DNA of 64,000 nucleotides. Source: Adiantum capillus-veneris. Lineage: Eukaryota > Streptophyta > Polypodiopsida > Polypodiales > Pteridaceae. A program made the translations under genes and the position numbers. Positions 46,347 to 58,100 of the stretch are shown in pieces. Location of the stretch: contig CM043945.1 in the NCBI GenBank assembly GCA_014529385.2, positions 142,144,241 through 142,208,240 of the forward strand, written 5' to 3'. The notes beneath the pieces were generated by a model, which saw only the letters and a list, made by a program, of their open reading frames with translations, did no database searches and was not told the DNA's origin. Each line of letters starts with the position of its first letter. Position 1 is the stretch's first letter.

Positions 46347-46982
46347 TCATAAATGTCCGTCTTTCAGGAAATAGCCATAGGCCTTTTTCCTGATCTTCCT
46401 GAATTCTTGATCACTCCATCCTTCTTGTCTAGTGAGAGTACTTAGGTAGCGGCCAATCACAAGCCACTCTCCATCATAAAACTCTTCAGAAAAGACTTCA
46501 AAAACATGAGCAATACTACCGCAGTTGGCATGTAGATAAGAAGACGTGTAGAAATTCAAGCCAACATCATCACTCGTGGTCAGCATCTCTTCTTCATCTT
46601 CAAATCTGGCTCTTGATAACATATCTGCAGCAGGGTTATCTCTACGTGCAATATGACAAAATTCAAGGTTCAAAGACTTGATATACGCTATCCATCGTAG
46701 CATGGCAATGTCCGGAGTAGAGCAATTTGCAATCATTCCTATTTGAGCAATACTACCACAGTTGGCATGTAGATAAGAAGAAGTGTAGAACTTCAAGCCA
46801 ACATCATCACTCGTGGTCAGCATCTCTTCTTCATCTTCAAATCTGGCTCTTGATAACATATCTGCAAACAACAGGGTTATCTCTACCTGCAATATGACAA
46901 AATTCAGGGTTAAGAGACTTGATATACGCTATCCATCGTAGCATGGCAATGTCCAGAGTAGAGCAATTTGCAATCATTATTA
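46347..46982 (-). pseudogene. element C RNase H end with 237-bp tandem duplication
   Basis: Two copies of a 237-base segment (46507-46743 and 46744-about 46982) repeat the RNase H end: ADMLSRARFEDEEEMLTTSD occurs twice, as does YTSSYLHANCGSIA. CSTPDIAMLRWIAYIKSLNL and FCHIARRDNPAADMLSRAR lie between. The frame then reads GEWLVIGRYLSTLTRQEGWS and KKAYGYFLKDGHL and stops. The copies differ at a few positions. Confidence 0.9.
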
Positions 46983-47003
46983 TTAGTGGAAAGCAATATG
47001 TCT

Positions 47004-48963
47004 CTACCACAACGATAGCTCCAATAAAGTATTCTTTATCGATGTGTAGAGCAGTAGCAACGCCCCAAAGTTCCCTCTTAACCTGGGATATCCTCGTTGA
47101 TGAGAATTGAGCAGCTTGGCTCGAAATCCCACTGCATACCTGTGTCCTTCAGCATCATCTTGACCTATAGCCCATCCAATTCCTGTCGCGCTAATGTCGA
47201 CTGTTAAAATAACTAGCCTGTCGCATTTATAATCAACTTTCCTCAAGGTCGGAGCCTCAAGAAGCATCTTCTTTAATTTCTTAATATCTTGTGTGTGAAC
47301 TTCTTCCCAAACAAACCTCTTACCTTTTCGTAGCAATTGATACAGCACCTCTGCAACATGCGCAAAGTGTGGCAGCCAAATATGACAGAACACACAAGCG
47401 CCTAAGAATCGACGAACCTCAGTAACTGAAGCACATGTGTCCTTCATCTTTTGGACTGCTTCAACTTTTGTAGGACTTGGCCTTCTTCCTTTAGAACTGC
47501 ACATGTGTCCCACAATTAAGACCTCCTTAGCTCCAAAAGTTGACTTTTGACCTGAAAGTGTTAATATAGCATCACAGTCAGCAATATGTTGAGCAACAAA
47601 CTGTCTGCACCCCCTCTGGTCTTTTTCTTCATCTTTTGAGCCTTCTTCACAACCCTTAATTGGTAGATCATCAATGAAAGGCATGGTAACATGTGGGATA
47701 AAGTCCCTTAATACTTTATTCATGTCGTTCATCATATGAGCTACTGAATTAGTAGCACCATGTGTGGCTGAGTGCACATCCTTACCAAACCAAGAGGAGT
47801 ACGCATTGTAGTAAGATCCCTGCTCTCCAAAGCTAACTGGGATTGATCATATCCTGAATAAAGATCGCCCATGGAGTAATAGATCTACCTGCAAAGGCCT
47901 CATCAAATTGATCCACAATTGGACCAGTACCCACATTGCGGATTGTTACCTTGTTAACCGGTTGCATATCCTGAATGAACCTTAATGTGCCATTTTTCTT
48001 TGGAGAAGTAAACCATCGATTAGAATACAAACCACATGACGGCTCCAAAATTCCCATTTGAATCTTTTCATTGAGAAAATTGATGAGCTTTGGCAAGTGA
48101 GCTTTAGGAACTAGAATAGGACGCAAGCTCCATGGCATGTGTGGAACAATGAAAATAACCATTGGTGAAACAACACTCGGATCCACACACCCTATCTCAC
48201 TTGGCTCAAAAGCGAAAGCTTTACCATGTTTTTCGAGCATACCTTGAAAACATTTGACTTCATTGAGGAAACCGTCTTCACCAACCTTCAGCTGCTGTAG
48301 TGTCTCCTTAGTAAACTTATGCCCTATGTTCTTCGGATCTCTGAGTATAGGCTGTCGAGAAGCCTTCTTGATCATCCCATCACTTCCTTCTATCAGCGGT
48401 GTAGCCACTGGCCTCACTTTCTTTGCAGCAGTTTTGTATTTGGTCTCTACCTGTGCTTCAACAGTGTCACCTGATTCATCTTCAATATGCATAAGTGCTT
48501 CATATGAACTTAACTCATCATACATGTCCATTGAATGAACCTTGACTACTTCAGTTACACTTTGTAACCTGTTTTGCCTGATCTCTTCAAGCACTAACAT
48601 AGTATCTTCATAAGATACCTCTTCAAAGACTCCTGAAATCACATCATCAGATTCAAGCACATCACAACCCTGCAATTCACTTTGAATACCTGAGACATAA
48701 TGTTTTTCCCATTTCGGAAAATCATTAGATTTTTTGAAAGAGATTGAACCTTCAGATGTTAACCCCAAAAACCCCGAAGAGAAAGCTTCTCTTTGCGAGA
48801 ACTTCTCCTCACTTGTACCACCATAGTCCCGCTTTATAATGGCACTCCGAGAAAATCTTGTGCAAACCTGTGTTCTCTAAACTCCTTGCGTATCTTCGGC
48901 ATTGGATGATCCCGTAGACTGGCCTTATTCCTAGCATGGTCAACACATACAGTCAAGAATTGC
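47004..48963 (-). pseudogene. element C reverse transcriptase and start of RNase H
   Basis: The frame 48768-47833 has GCVDPSVVSPMVIFIVPHMP, PKKNGTLRFIQDMQPVNKVT and AFAGRS before a frame change near 47880. The second frame (47777-47004) has TMPFIDDLPIKGCEE, so FIDD stands for YxDD, then TEVRRFLGACVFCHIWLPHF. RNase H begins DRLVILTVDISATGIGWAIG and loses frame near 47090. Motif A (DLYSGYD in element A) is damaged here. The match to element A is close throughout. Confidence 0.88.
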
Positions 48964-49131
48964 ACTAGAGAAAGAGGTTGCAGATCTAGAAGGAAATGTT
49001 GGAGCTATGGAGAAAGAGGTTGCTAATCTAAAGGGAGATGTTGTAGCTATGGAGAAAGAGGTTGCAGGTTTACAAGGAGATGTTGTAGCTATGGAGGAAG
49101 AGGTTGTAGGTTTACAAGGAGATGTTGTAGC
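48964..49131. repeat. 42-bp minisatellite, four units, inside element C
   Basis: Four 42-base units start at about 48964, 49006, 49048 and 49090. On + they encode a 14-residue heptad-like repeat (AMEKEVAGLQGDVV). On - they stay open as ATTSPCKPATSFSI. The array splits the conserved junction between RSRDGK and VQFLTV that is continuous in element A, so it is an insertion. The repeats become more alike toward the right. Confidence 0.93.
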
Positions 49132-50337
49132 CATGGAGGTTCTTACCATCACGGCTCCGAACCTTGGCATAGGCCGAGCCATCATCCAGCAGTTTGGTTT
49201 CCATTCGCACAGCCGTAATGTATGGTTGTCCCAAAATTAAATGATAAGAGGAATGCTCCTGTATAAAGAAATTTTGCGCATCACAGACATCCCCTACAGT
49301 TACCTTAACATTGGCACATGCACCATAGAGGTCGCCTGGAAGCATATTGGCAGCTCGAATCCACCAACCATGGTCCACATCAATAGGCCATTTCCCCTTT
49401 TTGTGCAAGCTTTTAGCCATCAAATTGATCTCCGATCCATGATCTATGAGTGCTAAGACCGGTTCTTCGATGTCGCCAAGCTTTACAATAGTTTCGGTTG
49501 TTGCTCTTGCCCAATGAGTCCTTGAAAAGTGACTCCTTGGTATGCTTTCACTATCTTCATCTTCATTGAAATGAACATGCCTTACCTCAGGTACGGTTGG
49601 ATTTGACACCACCACAGACCTCGACTCTTCTTCTTCTTCAAGATTCACCAAATACTCTTCATAGTCGTCTAGAATTTCTTCAATGTGGCGTATCGCCTGG
49701 CTTTTTACTGACTCCAGCTCCTGTTCACTTGGTATTTGCCGCTTCCTTTTGATGATATCTATTATCTCCTCATGAGACTCACGTTTGGCAATCCCCAATA
49801 TATCACCCAATGTGAGCTCCACCTTACTATTCAAAATTCGCTCTTCAAAGACTTTCTTTAAATTTGTAGCTAATTCAATGTCAGACTTGAGCTTATAAGA
49901 GGGTCCCCTGGGTTTACCTTGCTTTTTGTCCTTAGGTGCATCCTCCATCACCACTTCAGGAGTGGGCTTTGGAGCAGAATTTCTTCTTTCTTGCTATTGA
50001 ACCTCGTTGTCCTCTTCGATGTCCCAGGAGCTTCTTCATCTCTTTTCCGCTTCTCCTCCACCATAGCCTCATTAGCTTGAGACTTCGCAATGAATGCATA
50101 CGCTGAGAGGGAATCCACTGGATCAGTCCACCCTGTGGTTTCTCGAATTGAATTCCCTACTTGCCGTAGCTTCCCATAAGTTACCTGTCCAGTTTCTACT
50201 GTCTTCAAAGCATAAGGCCATAATTGACCCTTGGTACCTGCACCATCTTCATCACCCTTCCCGCAGACTTGCAGCCCATAAGTAGCTACCTCCACAAGAG
50301 AAACATTATGCTGAATCTCATCAAATATCTTCTTCAT
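49132..50337 (-). pseudogene. element C linker and DHG protease
   Basis: The first frame (50337-49948) has EVATYGLQVCGKGDEDG. A second frame starts near 49954 and holds KLKSDIELATNLKKVFEERI, the conserved linker, then the protease: EPVLALIDHGSEINLMAKSL, KWPIDVDHGWWIRAAN, YHLILGQPYITAVRMETKLL. The active site is Asp-His-Gly as in element A. The frame runs into the 42-bp repeat array right after KVRSRDGK, which separates it from VQFLTVCVDHARNKASL on the other side of the array. Confidence 0.85.
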
Positions 50338-50354
50338 GCCGCCCCTACCAAAGT

Positions 50355-51359
50355 TCAGCGGAACATCTCACCTGTTGCCCTAAGGTGTATCTTTTTGTCC
50401 TTCAAGAACACCACATTATTTTTATATGCTTCGTCAAATTCATCACATTCCTTAACATACTTGTGGTCTTCACTGTCACACCACATGCATCGGTCCCAGC
50501 CTTTGTGTGGTGGCTGCTGCCTAGGCTCCGATGTAGACCCTTTTGCAACTAGACCATAAAATTTAACAGCTTTAAAATTCAAATTCAATTCTTGAATACC
50601 TTTTACCAATTCGTCAAGAACTGGCTCCTCCATTTTGGGTATTGCTGAGGTTGTTTTCTCTTTAGGTTCTTCCTCCGCAACATCCATGATGTCAGCCACG
50701 ATCATCTTGTCAACTCTCATCTGTCGTTTCACAATCATGTTGACTGCTTCGGTGACTACCTTCCAGTCGGATGTTAAGCCCAATTCTCCACTTGGATCCT
50801 CTAGAAACTGCACTAAACTCTTTTGAAGTCGAGGATCAGCAGCTTGAATGAACAACTCAACCTTCTGATCCCTCATTGAACGTTGCTCTATCGAAGACAG
50901 TTGCTCAAATTTCATCTCAAATTCCCATATTAACTCTCGTGCATACAGATTTTTATTCTTCTTCTGCACCCACTTCATGAAACTTTGCCTGGTTACTCTT
51001 TGAGAATCCTCCAGGAAGTATTCCTCCTGAAGCGCCTTCTTGAAATCCTGCCAATTCGGGCCTTGAAACACCTGAATTTCTTTAATTCTACTTCTAAGTT
51101 CCGGCTCAGCAATCAAATGGAACCCTTCTACTGCGTTCTGATCATCAATTCCATTATCTTCCATTGCTTGTTTATAGATATTGCAGAATTTGCTAATATC
51201 CCGGCCTTCAAATCGATGCGATTTCTTGGTAACTATGTGCCAAGCTTTACCGATCCTCTCCTGCAAATTGTACTGCTATTGAGCAGCCTGCTGTTGTTGC
51301 ATGTAAACAGCAAATTGTTGCATCATTTGCTGCATGGCAGCCTCTTGCGGTGTCGACAT
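50355..51359 (-). pseudogene. element C Gag
   Basis: The ATG at 51359 begins MSTPQEAAMQQMMQQFAVYM. A TAG at 51276 breaks a Gln run where CAG is expected, then the frame is open. Core helices are QDFKKALQEEYFLEDSQRVT and LIWEFEMKFEQLSSIEQRSM. The zinc knuckle reads CMWCDSEDHKYVKEC (spacing 2, 4, 5). The protein would coat the genomic RNA in the particle. The layout matches Gag of element A residue block by residue block. Confidence 0.82.
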
Positions 51360-51396
51360 CCTTCTTCACCAGACTGATCACCCTGGATCATTCACG

Positions 51397-51408
51397 TCGG
51401 GTTCACCA
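51397..51408 (-). promoter_or_regulatory. candidate primer-binding site, element C
   Basis: TGGTGAACCCGA on -, four bases from the LTR, is identical to the site beside element A. Confidence 0.5.
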
Positions 51409-51412
51409 AGAA

Positions 51413-53168
51413 TGTCGGGGGATAATTGTGTGAAAGGTGAGCCGGGAAGGCACCGGGCCCCTGGTTGTGAGAGGTGTGGAAAACAAGGTGTAGCAGATAC
51501 AATTTAGCGATTGCAGTATTTAAAACAGGCAGTCCATTTAATTCCCAGTTAATCGACAAAATCTATGATTAATCGATCACTAATGGAGCTTAAATGCTCT
51601 TTACAAGAAGAAATCCTGGCTAAAACCAGGTGCTAAACAGAAAATTTGATGGAATTCTGCTTACTTTGCCTTCTGCTTCCTGATTCGAATGGTCACTACT
51701 AAAAATTTGAGATTAGGCTTCATTTTGGCTTATGGCTTGGCTTGAGGGCTTAATCTTGAAGATTAAGCGAGCTTAAGAGCTTGTAGACATTAATAGGAAT
51801 CCCGCTTAAGCTAAAGAACTTCTCGACATTTACTTCCTATGAGGAGGAAGAGGTTAAGAATTTCCGCCTATGGAGGTTCGGAGATGGAGATTAAGAAAAT
51901 AGAGCTTAAGAACTCGTATTAAGCTTAAAGCTATGGAGGTTCGGAGATGGAGACTAAGAGGATTTATTAAGAGCTTAAGAGTATTCCCCAATTTTTCTTC
52001 CCGTGAGGAGGAAGAGAGCTTAAGTCGAGCTCGATTATCAAGGGCTTCAGGGTTTGGAACTTAAGAAGATAGAGCTTAAGAAAGAAGTTCTCCGCCACTA
52101 AGGAGATTATGAGGCCTCCATTTCCTTGAACCCCCACGTCCCCTTTTTTGTGCATGATATATCTACTTTTAGCCATCCCATTATCGACATCGCTAATGGG
52201 AATGGCTGCTTGATGACGTGGCAAACAGGCGGATGACCAGCACGAAATCGTGCGAGAGCGGTGCCAAAATTGATCGCGCTGGCGTTATAAGCCTTTTTCG
52301 CATCTGCAGAGAACTCATCCGAGCTCTGTAGCGCCCAGCGCCTCCTCTTTCTTCCCTCCTGCGCCTTCTGCGCGCTGCCACGCCATGGCATCCCCTTAGT
52401 TTCACACTTTTCTTAGGTTTTGAAAACAAACCCCTTTTTGTTTTACCCATTGGGTGGCCATATTCTAGGCCCTTGGGCGGCCAACCTTCCTTCATAAGGG
52501 CACCATACCTTTTCTTTTACAATTAAGGTGGCCCCTTAACAACGGCCGGCCGAAAAACCCCAATGGCTTGGGCGGGTTGCTTAGTGGCATGGCCTTTGTA
52601 TGGGCCTCACCGCATTTAGTATACATGTCGGGTGAAAGCAATGCCAAGCACGTTCATTGGGCGGCTTTGCTTTGGGTTGACACCCCATTAAGCATACATA
52701 TTGGCAAAGCACTGCCAGGCACCGCATCACCAAGCACGACAACTGGTTTCTAATGACATGAATTTTATTGCTCATTGTAGTGTTGCAGACCTTGACGCAA
52801 CCCATTAAGATGCAAAACCCCTGGACTTCATATCTGCTTAAGCCATAGCTGTGTTGAAAATTTCCTGCTATAAGCAAACTCCAGTAAATAATTCTTGTCA
52901 GGTTTAACATATCAACCAAACCATTGCTGCATGACGTCCCGAAACTTCGTCAATGTCAAAATTTCCCAAATAGCACTTCGATCCAGCCGACTAGGGCGGT
53001 TCGAACCCGGCCCCGATTGATATTTAAATTGGCCATATCTTGCCAACTGAAACCTCGATTGACGAGCTGAAAAGACCGACATGCTCCTGAAAGTGAGCAC
53101 TTCGGACTCATGCATTCATATCACTTTCGACCTTTTATCAGCAGGTGCTCAATCCGATACAGATCTGC
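51413..53168 (-). repeat. element C right LTR, part 1
   Basis: It matches 42989 to about 44735 and stops at GATCTGC, where element D begins. It shows a few percent difference from the left copy by eye. Confidence 0.92.
53164..53168. repeat. target-site duplication of element D, left copy
   Basis: TCTGC here and at 62085-62089. The empty site is seen in the left LTR of element C as GATCTGCTACTG near 44732. Confidence 0.95.
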
Positions 53169-54764
53169 TGTAACATTTAATGGCCTAAAATCTTATGTGT
53201 AGCGGAAATTAGCATGAACATAGTGGGCATTTCATTAGAATAGATTCCTAATGAGAATTACAAGAGTGCTTGGGTGGAGAGAGAGCAACAAAAAGCATAA
53301 CACCTAGTTAGATAGCATCGACAATACTTTCAAAAGAGAGAGAGAAATTAAGCTATTGACAACAGTTGAGGACCGGATTTGCATGGAGCCGGTCCCCCCT
53401 CCAAAAGGCTTTGTATTATGGTTTCTCCCATCAAGAGAGACATTGTACAATACAATTCTTTGTGTTCCTTCAAGACTAGCTAGTGCAATGAAGATGGAAG
53501 CTTCATACACTAAGCAAAACACTTAATCAAACACAACTTGAATTATCCCCGTTCTCAGACCCAAGACCTCACACACCTTCGAAGATGGTGAGAGCTAGCA
53601 GGGTATGAGAGTAGATTGAGAGGAAAAAGAAGTATCTTACGAGAAAGATGTACATCTCCTCACATAATCACTCATATTAGCATAGCTTAGCTTAGTAATT
53701 AGCTTGGTAGAGAAGATGAGCATGCATTGAAGCTTGGCTCTTGGTTGGATTTGCATCCACATGCCAAGAGAGTGTTGATGTAGGCTTCTATCTCACAAGC
53801 TTGGAGTAGGTGATGAGCTCTCCATTAAAGCTTGGGAGGAGATAGAGTATTCTTCCTTCACACATGGTCAAGTGTGAGTGTGTGTGTGTCAAATGCCAAG
53901 CAAAAATCAGCCCCCTCTCTCTCTTGGGCGAGCCCTAGCTGCTAAATAAGTCTGGCTTTTGCCTCATTGGACCTCCCCAGGTCAAGCCAATAGGAATTAA
54001 GTAGCATAAGTGATAGCCTTTAGACATGTGTCCCCCTTTCCCCTTTTGTGAGAGCTTTAGATAATTAAATAATTAAACAAAACTCTCATTGGACCCCTTT
54101 GTCTCCTGGCCAATAGGAACCAGGCAAGCCATGAGACTTCTGAATGCTCATTGGACCCTTTGGGAGGCTGCCCAATAGTCTTCTAGGAGACTTATTTCTC
54201 ATTGGTTTCTTTTATTAAATGTTTTTAAATGAATTAAACTACATTTACTCTAGCTTAATTCTCATTGGTCCACTTCAAGGGTCTTCCAATAGGAACTGGG
54301 CACACCTTGTGGGCATCTGGCCTAGGGAGCTGACTTGTGTCCCTCATTCCCTTTGTGTAAAGGGAGCCTGTGTGTGTGTGTGTGGCTTTCTCTCTCATCC
54401 CCTAGCTTTGGGGCTCGCCCCCTCCCATGTAGGGATGTGTAAAGACTTTTAGGGCACACACAAAGCATCCAATTTTCCCTAGGGTTGACCTTTGGACTCA
54501 ACCTTTGAATTTTGGAACCTTAGCATTTTGGAAGTCTTAATGGGCTGAACCTTAGGGTCTTTTTGGCCCATTGTTTTCACATGGCTCTTTTGCAGATGGC
54601 CCCCCCTTTGGATCCCTATTTTCCCTCCTTTGGATCCCTACTGTGGCCGGTCTGCTAGCTTAACCAATATTCTAGCTTTTTCTCCCTTGGCACTTCCCCA
54701 CATTAAATGATCAGTTTAATATGAGAAAATCATTTAGGAGAATTAGATATTGATTATTATGACA
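53169..54764 (-). repeat. element D left LTR (3' LTR in element sense)
   Basis: It is 1596 bases, matching 60489-62084 except at 54335. It contains an array of ATTGG and CCAAT words at about 53966-54293. Confidence 0.98.
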
Positions 54765-54766
54765 TT

Positions 54767-54776
54767 ACCTCTCTCT
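54767..54776 (-). promoter_or_regulatory. polypurine tract of element D
   Basis: AAGAGAGAGG on -, two bases before the 3' LTR, is the expected plus-strand primer. Confidence 0.8.
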
Positions 54777-55121
54777 TGAAATCATAGTCGTCCTCGACTA
54801 TGGTGTAGAGAAGATAAAGCATATGCATGAGTCCTTTTCTTAGCGGGTAGAGGATCCCTATGTTACCCTACGACATCATTCCATAATGGATGACTAGTCC
54901 ATTTGGCGCTTGAGAGCCTGAGGCTGCCGCAAGCATGTCTGCACATTAGTCCTATCAGTCTTCCATAGTAGAGTGACAAGCTCTACTTGGTGTTCGGGAG
55001 ACGTCGTCTCCGCAAACTTGATCTAAGCATGCATACTACTTCATTTTTGTGCACAAATAAAGAAAAAGAGAGTCTTATAAGACAAAAATTTTTGTTCATT
55101 TTTAACATTTTGTACATTTGC

Positions 55122-58100
55122 TTACTCTTGGGAAGCATTGTAAGCATTGACAAGGTTTAGGTTATCCTTTAATTGTATGCCTTGCATCCATCTAGCATCT
55201 TCAAAAGGATAATTCTTAAACTTAATAAGATATCGTCGGATAGTCTTACCGCCTCTTAATACCTTGTCTTCATGTCGGAGAATGGACTCGGGCTGCAGCA
55301 CCTCCTCGTGGTCCTCGATCTCCGGTGGATCTTCAATAGTTGGTTCTTGAGGTGGATCTCCTTTGTAAGGCTTTAATAGGCTTACATGAAAAGCATTGTG
55401 TATGAGCCAATGATTGGGCAACTTAAGTTGATAGGCCATCTCATTGATTGGCCTAAGAATCTGGAAGGGACCATAGTACCTTTTTGCTAGTTTAGCATAG
55501 TACTTTTGGTGGCCCGTAGGATTCTTGCCCGTCGTGTGCCTTAATCGAGCCTTGGGAAACTTTAACAAGACCCAATCGTTTTCTTTAAAGGCTTGGGCTC
55601 TTCTGTGCTTGTTAGCAGCAGCCTTTTGCCTTTGTTGTGAGATAGAGATAGCATCCTTAATCTTTTGGAAAGATTCTTGTAGGTCTCGGCTATACTCATC
55701 TGCAGCGAAGATCTTCCCATGTACTTTAAGTAGCAAGGGACTTTTTGATCTTCCCTCAATTACCTCGAAAGGTGCTTTTCCTGTGGAAGTATGTACAGTG
55801 TTATTGTAAGCATACTCTACTAAGGGTAAGTACTTCTCCCATTGGGATCTTTGATCTACTTCCGTTACATAGGCTTTTAGTAGATCAAGAATGGTTAGGT
55901 TAGCTATTTCACTTTGGCCATCAGTTTGTGGATGATAGGCCGAAGAGAAGTTTAGCCTTGTTCCTAAATTCTCAAAGAGACCCTTCCAGAAATTACTGGT
56001 CATTCTAGGATCTCTATCCGACACTATGGACATTGGCAAGCCATGGTACTTGAAAATTTGTGAAATGAAGAGGGTTGCCATTTGATGGGCTTTGATAGTC
56101 TTTTTGACAGGTATAAAATGAGCTTGTTTACTGAACCTGTCTACTATCGTCCATATTCCCGTATTCCCATGGATAGACTTAGGCAATCCAAAGATAAAAT
56201 CCATGGATATGCTCTCCCACGGTGAATTAGGGATTGGCAAGGGTTGAAGCAATCCAAGTTGCTTCCCTCTATCAAATTTTGTCTTTTGACATACCACACA
56301 TTTGGAAACATACTCGTGTATGTTCACTTTCATGGTAGGCCAATAGAAATATGTTTCAATTCCCTTTAGGGTAGACTGAATCCCTCTATGCCCCGCATAT
56401 GGGGGAGCATGAGATTCATACATTACTTTCTCACGTAGTGAGTTAGTAACGCATAGTCTATTGCCATAGAGAAGATAACCATCTTGTAAAGTAAATGGTT
56501 CTTCTTTCTTCCCTAATGCAAGGGCTGAAATCACATCTCTAAAATCGGGATCAATAGCATACTCATCTATCATTGAAGATAGATCATTGTGAGTTGCTAT
56601 GGAAACCGCATTCACTCTCGGTCGTCTTGATAGTGCATCGGCTACTTGATTATGCTTGCCAGCAATGTGAGCAATATGAAAATGAAATTGCGAAAGGAAA
56701 TTTGCCCACCTCATTTGTTTGTCGGAAAGCTTGGTCTGCGTCATGAAGTACTTAAGACTTTGGTGATCCGTTCGCAGAATGAAAGGAGTCCCCAATAAAT
56801 AGTGCTTCCATGAGTCTAAGGCATGTAGAACTGCAAGGAGTTCTTTTTCGTATATGCCTAGAGCTTGCTCAACAGGGTCGAGCCTTCGACTCTCATAGCC
56901 TATGGCGTGCCCTTCTTGGAGCAAAACAGCCCCAAGGCAATCACCACAAGCATCACATTGGACCTCAAATGGTTTTGAGAGATCCGGTAGTGTAAGCACA
57001 GGTTGAGAGATAAGCTTTTCTTTAAGCTTTTCGAAAGCATTGTTCTCTTTAGCAGACCACGTATACCTAACATTTTTCTTTGTTAGGTCATGTAATGGTC
57101 CCGCAATTTGTGAGAACTTTTCTATGAAGCGTCTATAGTATGCACACATACCTATAAAGCTTCTTAGTTCATGAAGATTCCTTGGTTTAGGCCATCCTTT
57201 TATTACCTCTAACTTGGATGGATCCATTTGGATTCCATCTTGAGAGATAATGTGACCCAAATATTGAATCTCTTGCAAGAAAAATTCACTTTTCTTTCGA
57301 TTAACATAAAGTTTATTCTCTCTTAAAACTTGAAATATTACCTGGAGGTGTTGCTTGTGTTCCTCCAATGAATTAGAGTAGATGATAATATCATCAAAGA
57401 ACACTCCAGTGAAGGTTCGATGAGGCCTGAACAGCTTCTCCATCAAGCGGTTAAATGTGGCTGGTGCATTAGTCAAGCCAAAAGGCATGACAATGTATTC
57501 GTAAAGACCAAATGTAGTACGAAATGCGGTCTTTACAATGTCTTGATCAACTATCCTTATTTGATGATAGCCACTTTTTAGGTCAATCCTACTGAAGTAG
57601 GTCGATCCTTGTAGCTTATCAAATAGGTCTTCTACCCGTGGAACGGGAAACCTATTCTTGATAGTGATCCTATTTAGTGCTCTATAGTCGACACACATAC
57701 GATATGTGCCGTCTTTCTTTTGCACTAATAGCACAGGTGAGCAAAATGGAGATGAGCTAGGCCTAACCATGCCCTTCTCAATTAACTCATGCACTTGCCG
57801 CATAATCTCCTCTTGTTGAGCTTGAGAAACTCTATAAGGAGGTTTGTTAGGCGGTGAACTTCCTGGAAGAAGTTCAATTGCATGGTCGTCATTACCTCGT
57901 TTAGGAGGTAGCTCACAAGGGATGTCGTCAATAAAGACATCTTGAAACCCCTTGAGAAAATTGGATAACTCTAATTCCTTTTGGTTGCTTTTATTTTCTT
58001 TTGCTAAAGCATTAGGTTCATTTTGAGAATCTTTAACAAAAATCATGTACACGGAAATAGAGCTCTTTATTGACTTGTTGAAAGCTGGTGTATGTACAAT

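Noticed and set aside
30443-51412. Claim of horizontal transfer between fungi and plants for the A/C lineage
   Set aside because: I have only an impression that similar DHG proteases occur in fungal elements. Without a search this cannot be supported.
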